Shown piece after piece: positions 1-5,012 of a stretch of 7,401 nucleotides of DNA. The DNA lies in contig CAAFRM010000249.1 of the NCBI GenBank assembly GCA_900765465.1, positions 1-7,401 of the forward strand. The letters are read 5' to 3'. Below the pieces are notes generated by a model, which was given only the letters and a program-made list of their open reading frames with translations, was not told the origin of the DNA and did no database searches. The number at the start of each line of letters is the position of its first letter. The stretch's first letter is position 1. Both the position numbers and the translations under genes were made by a program. Origin of the DNA: an uncultured Prevotella sp. (GTDB taxonomy: Bacteria > Bacteroidota > Bacteroidia > Bacteroidales > Bacteroidaceae).

Positions 1-88
1 AATCACAAAGACACAAATCATCACCCACAGATGCCAGAATTAACTCTCCGCAGGGCGAGTTGTAATATTGGATGTTTATTTGCTGCAT
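1..88 (-). CDS. ogt: Methylated-DNA--protein-cysteine methyltransferase (Ogt/MGMT), N-terminal part, cut by window edge
   Basis: An open frame starts at the ATG at 86-88 and runs leftward off the window for 29 codons. The visible peptide begins MQQINIQYYNSPCGELILAS and continues with GDDLCLCD. The pattern (I)QYYxSPxGELxLxS...LCxCDW is what I know from the N-terminal domain of Bacteroidota O6-alkylguanine-DNA alkyltransferases, suicide enzymes that move an alkyl group from O6-guanine (or O4-thymine) to a cysteine. The active-site PCHR motif would lie outside the window, so activity cannot be judged. The start is 27 bp downstream of the stop of the VOC gene on the same strand, which suggests co-transcription. 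The call rests on the short N-terminal pattern only. Confidence 0.75.
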   Translation of the reverse strand, partial: MQQINIQYYNSPCGELILASVGDDLCLCD

Positions 89-115
89 TCTATCAAATAC
101 GATGAAACGGAATCT

Positions 116-502
116 TTATTTTTCATACAATTCTATCGGCAAACCATCTGGATCACTGAAGAATACAAATCGCTTGTCAGTATATTCATCCGTGCGTATA
201 GGCTCATGTGCGATGCCTTTACTGTCAAGTTCATCAATTGCATCCGAAAGATCATCTACCTCAAAAGCAAGATGGCGCAGACCGGCTGCTTCCGGATAGG
301 AAGGACGTGCTGGTGGGTTAGGAAAGGAGAATAACTCGATGACATAGTTGTCATCAAGCCAGCAGTCAGCTTTCCATGAGTCACGTTCCTTACGATAGTT
401 TTCACTCATGATCTTCATTCCGAGCACATCTGTGTAGAAATGCTTGGATTTCACATAGTCGGAGCAAATCACGGCTACATGATGGATTTTGTTAAGTTTC
501 AT
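116..502 (-). CDS. gloA2: VOC-family glyoxalase-like protein, YaeR/GloA2 type
   Basis: A 128-residue single-domain vicinal oxygen chelate protein. The two beta-alpha-beta-beta-beta halves are visible: IHHVAVICSDY with FYTDVLGM near the N-terminus, and LRHLAFEVDDL with FFSDPDGLPIELYE at the end. Likely metal ligands are His8, Glu56 (YVIELFSFP), His77 and Glu124, one set of four as in glyoxalase I. The segment around RDSWKADCW, ELFSFPNPPARPSYPEA and TDEYTDKRFVFFSDPDG closely resembles E. coli YaeR as I remember it, and the length (about 129 aa) matches. The family is annotated as glyoxalase-like, but its substrate is not firmly established, so methylglyoxal detoxification is an inference. It is cytoplasmic, with no signal peptide. 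It lies 81 bp downstream of the alpha-galactosidase and 27 bp upstream of ogt. No Shine-Dalgarno is seen; the region before the ATG is A-rich. Confidence 0.9.
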   Translation of the reverse strand: MKLNKIHHVAVICSDYVKSKHFYTDVLGMKIMSENYRKERDSWKADCWLDDNYVIELFSFPNPPARPSYPEAAGLRHLAFEVDDLSDAIDELDSKGIAHEPIRTDEYTDKRFVFFSDPDGLPIELYEK

Positions 503-583
503 ATTTTTTATTTCTTATGTTATATTCAGTAATCAATGACAAGTATTCAGAATATGCTTCATTCATTTCGTTCATTTCATTGA

Positions 584-2197
584 TTATTTGATGATTGTAA
601 TTCTGTCTATGTCCGGACACCACGCATTGGGATTACCAAGACGTATGGTGTTCATGCCTTTCTTCAGATGGATGCGGCGGCTGATGGTTTTCACGATTTT
701 CTGATTATCGCCTGGGGTCTTGATTTCAAAATCCTCACTGCCATTGACCTTGCAAAAGACACTGCGGTTTTCACCGGTGACATAACTCAGCTTCATCGTA
801 TATGTCCCGTCTTCCTTGCTGTAGATATTTCTCCATTCCATATAGTTATCCTTATGGTTTCCGAGCCATTCCACTTTTCCACCACCAGAACAGAATGAGG
901 CATCGCCATATTTGGCATATCCAAGGCTGTTGTTGATGCCAAGACACTGATAGCGCTCCAGCCAGGCTGTCTCTGCTTCATAGATTGAACGTAGCTTTCG
1001 CTTCTCTCCCTTGAGAATGAATATACGTGTATCATGGCGAGGTATATTGACATGCATGATACCCCTGGTTACTTCTGCCATATCTTCATGCGCAAAGACA
1101 TCGCGCACCTTTACTTTACCATCTAAATCCACATCATTCATATTGAGAGCAAAGCTTTGCTCATTGTCAGTAGGATTATATATAGCCACGGCACGTGTAG
1201 TGCCATTCAGAATTTGGATGTCCTTAACATAGAGATATACTCCATTCTGCACCTTAACCACATAAGCCTGCAAGGCAAGAGGATCCTGGTTGATGGCTAC
1301 GAGCTCCTTATTCTTGAGCAGAGCCAGAGACTTGGCAGGTATCGCTGTCATATCACATCCGATGAGAAGCGGAGAACTCTGTATGCACCACATTCCGAAG
1401 TGGGTTCGCTCCTCGGCTTCTGACAGTCCCCGGCCAATCTCAAGCATATCCATATCATTGTAATGTCCCTCCGTGGCATAGGCTGAAAGATAGCGGTTTT
1501 TGGCGATGATACGCTTCACGGCGTTCCAGTCGGCAGAGATGTCTGCGTCAATACGCCAGGAAGAACCTACATTGTGTACCCATGTGCCAGGAAAGTTCCA
1601 GCGACATACGTTGATACGCACATCTTTTCGTCCTGTGTTGTCAATAGCCTGTCGGATGGCAGTATAGCGCTCCTTTTCGTCAAGGTCGAGATGTTCTGTG
1701 TTCTGAGGTGCATCACCGCCACAGAAATCAATCTTGATAAAATCAAACTTCAGATTCTTGAAAAAGTAATCGGCATCCTGTTGGTCGTGTCCATAAAGAC
1801 CTACACCGCTTCCCATTTCGTCTTTGTCCCAGAAGTTTCCGCAGGTGTTGCGTCCTGCATCTGAATAGATTCCAGCCTTGAATCCCAGGCTGTGAATGTG
1901 TTTGACAACTGGCTCCAGGCCATTTGGGAATCGTGTGGCATGAATCAGTAATTGTCCGTTCATGTCACGTCCGCCGAAATATCCGTCATCGATGTTAATA
2001 TACTTATAGCCAGCCTCCTTCAAGCCCTTCTGTGCCATGGCATCCGCCTGCTTCATGATTAGGTCGGCACTGATATTTACACGGTAGGTATTCCACGAAC
2101 TCCAGCCCATGGTTGGCTTTTCGTAGGTTTGCGCAGAAAGCGTCAGTGAAACAGCAGACGCTAACAATATGAATAGACTCTTTTTGTATCTCATCAT
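584..2197 (-). CDS. Secreted GH27 alpha-galactosidase with C-terminal CBM35-like domain
   Basis: A 537-residue secreted glycoside hydrolase. Residues 1-22 form a signal peptide (basic MMRYKK, hydrophobic core, likely cleavage near LSA/QT). The GH27 barrel covers roughly 28-310, with MGWSSWNTY (30-38), INIDDGYF (67-74), the nucleophile motif FIKIDFCGG (Asp157), WRIDADISADW with the likely acid/base Asp219 and substrate-contacting Arg215, and NDMDMLEIG (247-255). A beta-sandwich follows to about 396. Residues from about 404 (IYEAETA...) to the end look like a CBM35/CBM6-type module (SGGGKVEWLG, GTYTMKLSYV, NGSEDF, MNTIRLGN). It would release terminal alpha-galactose from galactomannan- or raffinose-type substrates; some GH27 members use beta-L-arabinopyranosides instead. 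No SusC/SusD pair is adjacent, which is unusual for a Bacteroidota glycan gene. It begins 27 bp after the HD-MsrA stop, so read-through from that gene is likely. A second Met is at codon 2; the choice does not affect the signal peptide. Confidence 0.93.
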   Translation of the reverse strand: MMRYKKSLFILLASAVSLTLSAQTYEKPTMGWSSWNTYRVNISADLIMKQADAMAQKGLKEAGYKYINIDDGYFGGRDMNGQLLIHATRFPNGLEPVVKHIHSLGFKAGIYSDAGRNTCGNFWDKDEMGSGVGLYGHDQQDADYFFKNLKFDFIKIDFCGGDAPQNTEHLDLDEKERYTAIRQAIDNTGRKDVRINVCRWNFPGTWVHNVGSSWRIDADISADWNAVKRIIAKNRYLSAYATEGHYNDMDMLEIGRGLSEAEERTHFGMWCIQSSPLLIGCDMTAIPAKSLALLKNKELVAINQDPLALQAYVVKVQNGVYLYVKDIQILNGTTRAVAIYNPTDNEQSFALNMNDVDLDGKVKVRDVFAHEDMAEVTRGIMHVNIPRHDTRIFILKGEKRKLRSIYEAETAWLERYQCLGINNSLGYAKYGDASFCSGGGKVEWLGNHKDNYMEWRNIYSKEDGTYTMKLSYVTGENRSVFCKVNGSEDFEIKTPGDNQKIVKTISRRIHLKKGMNTIRLGNPNAWCPDIDRITIIK

Positions 2198-2224
2198 GGT
2201 TTTCTTTTTCTTCTAAAAAACTTT

Positions 2225-3163
2225 TCAAAACTTCTTTGTTCTCACATGGCAATATGGCTCACCGCCGGTTTTCTCGTAGTAGTGCTGGTGGTAGGCTTCG
2301 CCAATATAGAATGTCTCCTCGGGTAAAAGGAGGGTATTCACCTTGTCACCCTTGTTGCGAAGCAGCTGCATCACCCTTTCTGACGTCTGCCTCTGGGATT
2401 CATTACGATAGAAGATACAGCTGCGGTATTGTGGACCGAGGTCAGGACCTACACCGTCCGTCTGTGCCGGGGCATGAATCTCGAAGAAAAGTTTGCATAG
2501 GCTCTCATACGATACCTCTTCGGGATTGAACTCCACGATGATGGCTTCTACATGATGTGTCTCATGGGCTCGAACATCAGCATAGGAAGGGAATGCCTCC
2601 TTGCCACCGGTATAACCAGCCAGGGTATTGATTACCCCAGGCTGTTTCTGAAACTGATGCTGCGTTCCCCAGAAACATCCGCAGGCAAAGATGCCCACTT
2701 CTGTCTTCTTGTCATCAGGTGCATGATAGATGTCAACCTTTGAGCATTTCTCAATGGCTGCCTTTACCATTTCCAGTGCCTTTCCATGCTTCTTCTGAAG
2801 GTCTGGATAGGCCTTACCACGTTCAAAATTATGCTGGAGGTCGTTGTATTTCACCTGCAGGGCAATGGGATTCTGAGAGTCTATGATACCTTGGACGTAA
2901 TCATAATAATCAGTTCCTTTCTTATGCGTGAGTAGGCGAAGGGCATTCACTACGCCAGTAGGAATTCCTTCATGAAGCAAATCCTCAAAAGAATAAGGAC
3001 TGTCTTCTACCACATCATGCAGAAAACCTGCCATTTTCTCTTCGTCTGTATGTCCCATCAGTCCCACCGTCAATGGATGGAGAATGGCTGGATAGCCATC
3101 TCGGTCAAGTTGACCGGCATGGGCTTTTGTTGCTATGCTGAGTGCTATATCAATTGGATTCAT
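2225..3163 (-). CDS. msrA: HD-domain / peptide-methionine (S)-S-oxide reductase fusion protein
   Basis: One uninterrupted 312-residue frame joins two domains. Residues 1 to about 140 are an HD hydrolase domain of the RelA/SpoT-MESH1 type: KAHAGQLDRDGYPAILHP (His29), FLHDVVEDS (His49, Asp50, Glu53, Asp54) and VKYNDLQHN (Asp108), all the metal and catalytic positions I would expect. No synthetase domain is present, so it could act as a small alarmone hydrolase, but its substrate is unknown. Residues from about 155 are MsrA: GCFWG with catalytic Cys163, AGYTGG, ETHHVEAI (Glu206), DLGPQYRS (242-248 region) and a likely resolving Cys305 in PYCHV. MsrA reduces methionine S-sulfoxide in proteins with thioredoxin. 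The usual HDP motif reads HAP (230-232), a substitution of uncertain effect. The linker holds no stop, and no start lies right at the MsrA boundary (nearest internal Met is 132). There is no signal peptide, so a cytoplasmic location is likely. It is the first gene of the minus-strand cluster. Confidence 0.92.
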   Translation of the reverse strand: MNPIDIALSIATKAHAGQLDRDGYPAILHPLTVGLMGHTDEEKMAGFLHDVVEDSPYSFEDLLHEGIPTGVVNALRLLTHKKGTDYYDYVQGIIDSQNPIALQVKYNDLQHNFERGKAYPDLQKKHGKALEMVKAAIEKCSKVDIYHAPDDKKTEVGIFACGCFWGTQHQFQKQPGVINTLAGYTGGKEAFPSYADVRAHETHHVEAIIVEFNPEEVSYESLCKLFFEIHAPAQTDGVGPDLGPQYRSCIFYRNESQRQTSERVMQLLRNKGDKVNTLLLPEETFYIGEAYHQHYYEKTGGEPYCHVRTKKF

Positions 3164-3179
3164 TGTATCTTATGAATGT

Positions 3180-3239
3180 TTAAATGTAGGTAATGCCCAA
3201 GACCTTACGCTGGGATTTCATTACTTCTTGAATATTCAT
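3180..3239 (-). CDS. Possible 19-codon leader peptide (uORF) ahead of the HD-MsrA gene
   Basis: A minus-strand ATG at 3237-3239 opens a frame encoding MNIQEVMKSQRKVLGITYI, ending with TAA at 3180-3182. The stop is 16 nt before the ATG of the HD-MsrA gene, and the start lies about 25 nt inside the transcript predicted from the -7 box at 3272-3279. This position fits a translated leader that couples to, or attenuates, the downstream gene. There is no Shine-Dalgarno site, but that is normal for this organism. An open frame of 19 codons can easily occur by chance, so coding is only a possibility; I do not recognise the peptide. Confidence 0.3.
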   Translation of the reverse strand: MNIQEVMKSQRKVLGITYI

Positions 3240-3254
3240 GCCATTAAGTGCGTT

Positions 3255-3317
3255 ATATTGTACTTATTGTGCAAAAATAATAAATATTTTCAGATTTCGC
3301 AAGATAAAGTACAATAT
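3255..3317. repeat. 11-bp perfect inverted repeat bracketing the putative msrA promoter
   Basis: ATATTGTACTT at 3255-3265 is repeated exactly in inverse as AAGTACAATAT at 3307-3317, with 41 bp between. The -7 and -33 elements of the putative minus-strand promoter lie inside, and the left arm coincides with the predicted transcription start. The arms could be a pair of operator sites, or recombination sites for a small invertible promoter; the sequence alone does not decide. Confidence 0.6.
3272..3303 (-). promoter_or_regulatory. Putative promoter of the HD-MsrA/GH27/VOC/ogt cluster
   Basis: On the minus strand TATTTTTG at 3272-3279 fits the Bacteroidota -7 consensus TAnnTTTG. A weak -33 match, CTTG (consensus TTTG), lies at 3300-3303 with a 20-bp spacer. 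Transcription would start near 3265, giving a 5' leader of roughly 100 nt. The whole region is very AT-rich, so a chance match is possible; the -33 box is imperfect. Confidence 0.35.
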
Positions 3318-3360
3318 CGCATTCTTATTTATAATATATTATACTATTATTGAACTTTTC

Positions 3361-3391
3361 TTTGAGTTTTGCCGTATTTTCATTAACTTTG
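3361..3391 (+). promoter_or_regulatory. Well-formed plus-strand promoter without an obvious gene
   Basis: TTTG at 3361-3364 and TAACTTTG at 3384-3391 are separated by 19 bp, an exact match to the Bacteroidota sigma-ABfr type promoter (TTTG, about 19-21 bp, TAnnTTTG). Transcription would start near 3398. The first ATG after it (3415) is followed by one codon and a stop, and no plausible plus-strand protein follows up to the antisense of the SGNH gene. It may drive a small RNA, be left over from a lost gene, or be a chance match. Confidence 0.45.
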
Positions 3392-3420
3392 CCTGTAAAA
3401 CTATCATTTAGGTTATGACT

Positions 3421-3464
3421 TAACTCCTCAGCGACCGCAGGGAGCGATAACTCCTTTAACTTCT
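3421..3464. repeat. Short direct repeats (TAACTCCT) around a GC-rich core
   Basis: TAACTCCT occurs at 3421-3428 and 3448-3455, with a related TAACTTCT at 3457-3464. Between the first two lies a GC-rich core (3429-3447) that itself has AGCGA at both ends (3430-3434 and 3443-3447). The composition differs from the AT-rich flanks. It resembles a short intergenic repeat that I believe recurs in Prevotella genomes, but that is from memory and unchecked. Confidence 0.4.
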
Positions 3465-3560
3465 GAACTTGCGAAACTTGAATATACAATGGTATTTTGA
3501 GCCGATTCAACATAAAGTCACCTTCAGAAATAGCTTCTCAAAAACAGCAATTCAACTTTT

Positions 3561-3622
3561 ATTCTCCTTTCACGACCACCATAGTATGCACATAATCAAC
3601 TATTAATGTGTGAAAGGAGAAT
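3561..3622. repeat. 13-bp perfect inverted repeat with 36-bp spacer
   Basis: ATTCTCCTTTCAC at 3561-3573 is matched exactly in inverse by GTGAAAGGAGAAT at 3610-3622. The 36-bp interior (3574-3609) has no reading frame or promoter I can recognise. There is no T-run after either arm, so it is not a typical terminator. As RNA it could form a long hairpin; as DNA it could be an invertible segment or the ends of a very small mobile element. Confidence 0.7.
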
Positions 3623-3676
3623 TCTGTACCCCTATAGGCATGGTAAGGGGCAATGTTGTGCCATAGTGAGGCAAGA

Positions 3677-3786
3677 AACGCTACAAGCCGCTTTACGCCT
3701 CGTCAGTACTATCATGGCGACCTCTCAGTAACGTCTTTGCGCCTTGTAAGTACTATCATTGTTGCTTGTAAGTACTATCGTTGTAG
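3677..3786. repeat. Tandem 22-bp repeat block A (AGTACT-centred), four to five units
   Basis: Units at 3699-3720, 3721-3742, 3743-3764 and 3765-3786 are each exactly 22 bp. The last two differ at two positions and share CTTGTAAGTACTATC; the first also has AGTACTATCAT; the second is more diverged (CAGTAACGTC). The AGTACT-like centres fall at 3707.5, 3729.5, 3751.5 and 3773.5. A poorly matching unit may precede at 3677-3698. The 22-bp unit cannot encode a repeated peptide, since it is not a multiple of three. No function is known to me. Confidence 0.75.
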
Positions 3787-3787
3787 T

Positions 3788-3875
3788 ATCGGTTTTACGT
3801 AAAAAGTCTTCGGAGTAACCTTTACTTGTTGCCGGAAGAATTAATGTTATAAGCCGGAGAACCCTATATCTTCAG
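3788..3875. repeat. Degenerate 22-bp periodic units joining blocks A and B
   Basis: Between the two clear blocks, short dyads continue at the same spacing as block B: TTTTACGTAAAA (3793-3804, centre 3798.5), AGTAA/TTACT (3814-3826, centre 3820), ATTAAT (3840-3845, centre 3842.5) and AGA/TCT (centre 3864.5). From 3810 the units begin with TCGG, CCGG, CCGG and then CCGC (first unit of block B), every 22 bp. The individual matches are weak; only the regular spacing makes them notable. The junction with block A is out of phase by 3 bp. Confidence 0.4.
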
Positions 3876-3963
3876 CCGCACAACAGCTGTTGTGCGCTTG
3901 CATAACAGTTGATATGCGCTCGTCCAACAGCTGTTGTGCAAGCGGAAATCAGCTGGTGGGCGA
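3876..3963. repeat. Tandem 22-bp palindromic repeat block B (CAACAGCTGTTG type), four units
   Basis: Four 22-bp units start at 3876, 3898, 3920 and 3942, with dyad centres at 3886.5, 3908.5, 3930.5 and 3952.5. The first contains a perfect 20-bp palindrome (3877-3896, GCACAACAGCTGTTGTGC with C/G outside). The second is a diverged palindrome (GCATAACAGTTGATATGC). The third keeps CAACAGCTGTTG, and the fourth keeps only TCAGCTGGTG. The block ends 23 bp before the stop of the minus-strand SGNH gene, so it lies in that gene's 3' flank. RNA hairpins could form, but there is no T-run for a classical terminator. Confidence 0.8.
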
Positions 3964-3986
3964 TTTCAATATCCGCTGCCCCTTCT

Positions 3987-4853
3987 CTAGAAGTCGCAAG
4001 GCAGGGCAGAGAGCTGCTGCATGATGGTCTTTGCCATACGGGAATGGCCGGCATCATTAGGATGAAGACGGTCGGTATCCGGCTTGTTGAACATCTGGGC
4101 ACCTGCATCGTAAAGAGGGAAGAGACCAGAAAGGGAGTTGAGATCGATGACCGGCACCGCCCAAACATTGCCCACCTCCTTAATCGCCTTCACGTATTCA
4201 TCGAAGAAGATGCCACGAACGTTCTCGTACATCTCATCTGGCTGAATGTTCTTGTCACCACTGGCAAAGAGGGCACGATGCACAGGAGTCATCACCACAA
4301 TTTGCTTGGTAGGATACATCTGCTTCAGTTTCGACATGGCGATGTTGATACGACCTTTCAGGGTGTTCTTATCCATGGCAAAATGGCGATGGCGACGTTG
4401 AATCATTTCGCTTGGCTTGTGGCGGGCAACTCTCACACTGTCGAAAGTCTCAGTGTACCATTCGCCGATAGGCACTCCATTGTTATAATCGTTGGTACCC
4501 ATAAAGATGAGGATGGCATCAAAATTATTGCCATGCTCCTTCTGGAGCTTATCTGCCTGGCGGGGAATGTCGTTCCACTGTCTGCCGCTCACACCATAAA
4601 CGTATGGGGTGATGCCGAGCCAATCCTGCAGGAATCCCCAGTATTTCACTTTAGAAGCCTTGATGTTCGGATCTGTGATGGAGTCACCGAAGTAAGCCAC
4701 CTTCTTGCCTTTCCAAGGATGCTGAAGGTTCTTGAAAGCCTTTTCTTTTTCGGCGATTTCTTTCTTGCTCATCGCCTTCTGAGCAAAGGCGGGCATGGTT
4801 GGCATTGCCAAAGTCAAGGCGAGTGCCAGGGTAATCATTGTTTGTTTCTTCAT
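3987..4853 (-). CDS. Secreted SGNH/GDSL-type hydrolase (lipase/esterase-like)
   Basis: A 288-residue protein with a signal peptide at 1-24 (MKKQTMITLALALTLA..., cleavage likely AFA/Q). The mature part shows the SGNH blocks in order: YFGDSIT with nucleophile Ser58 (block I), the Gly in YGVSGRQW (Gly87-Gly90, block II), MGTNDYN with Asn121 (block III), and DRLHPNDAGH with Asp261 and His264 (block V). Enzymes of this fold act as esterases, carbohydrate acetylesterases or lipases; in Bacteroidota, secreted members often deacetylate glycans, but the substrate here cannot be told. No lipobox is seen, so it is probably periplasmic or exported rather than a lipoprotein. It is transcribed away from the MFS gene and is followed by the 22-bp repeat array. 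It appears monocistronic, since the next minus-strand gene lies about 820 bp away. Confidence 0.9.
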   Translation of the reverse strand: MKKQTMITLALALTLAMPTMPAFAQKAMSKKEIAEKEKAFKNLQHPWKGKKVAYFGDSITDPNIKASKVKYWGFLQDWLGITPYVYGVSGRQWNDIPRQADKLQKEHGNNFDAILIFMGTNDYNNGVPIGEWYTETFDSVRVARHKPSEMIQRRHRHFAMDKNTLKGRINIAMSKLKQMYPTKQIVVMTPVHRALFASGDKNIQPDEMYENVRGIFFDEYVKAIKEVGNVWAVPVIDLNSLSGLFPLYDAGAQMFNKPDTDRLHPNDAGHSRMAKTIMQQLSALPCDF

Positions 4854-4884
4854 TGCTAGTTTGTTTTTAATCTCTTTCTAGGCG

Positions 4885-4892
4885 CAAAGGTA
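4885..4892 (-). promoter_or_regulatory. -7 promoter element for the SGNH hydrolase gene
   Basis: On the minus strand this reads TACCTTTG followed by C, a match to TAnnTTTG. It lies 31 bp before the ATG, so the leader would be about 25 nt. I find no good TTTG -33 box at the expected spacing. Confidence 0.5.
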
Positions 4893-4957
4893 CGGCAAAA
4901 ATCTCATACTAAGCTATATTTTTTGTTCAAATATCGTTCTTTTTCTGCTTTTTTTAG

Positions 4958-4965
4958 TAATTTTG
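4958..4965 (+). promoter_or_regulatory. -7 promoter element for the MFS transporter gene
   Basis: TAATTTTG followed by C matches TAnnTTTG. Transcription would start near 4972, about 40 nt before the ATG at 5013. A T-rich tract precedes it, but no TTTG is at the ideal -33 distance (the nearest, 4922-4925, is 32 bp away). The position supports the 5013 start over the longer frame beginning at 4923, which would contain this promoter. Confidence 0.5.
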
Positions 4966-5012
4966 CAGCCGAAAACAAAAAATCGGTATTATTAAATAAG
5001 GTATTAAGAGGG

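Noticed and set aside
3429..3447. Hairpin in the GC-rich core between the TAACTCCT repeats
   Set aside because: The core looks palindromic at a glance, but base pairing from the ends gives only two or three pairs; it is better described by its AGCGA direct repeat.
3325..3513. A 62-codon minus-strand open frame in the large intergenic region
   Set aside because: It is built partly from the direct repeats at 3421-3464, has no recognisable domain, overlaps the plus-strand promoter, and has no clear translation or promoter signal.
3699..3963. CRISPR array
   Set aside because: The units are contiguous 22-bp repeats with no spacers of 30 bp or so, and no cas gene is nearby.
3699..3963. Plasmid iterons or a replication origin
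   Set aside because: The 22-bp spacing fits iterons, but there is no replication initiator gene, no DnaA-box cluster, and the flanking genes are ordinary chromosomal ones.
3909..4859. A 316-codon plus-strand open frame
   Set aside because: It lies almost exactly antisense to the SGNH hydrolase, whose signal peptide and catalytic motifs are clear; the antisense product shows no recognisable domain and begins inside the repeat array.
4923..5012. A 30-codon N-terminal extension of the MFS transporter
   Set aside because: The extension covers the -7 box at 4958-4965 and begins at a non-ATG codon; the ATG at 5013 gives the normal family N-terminus.
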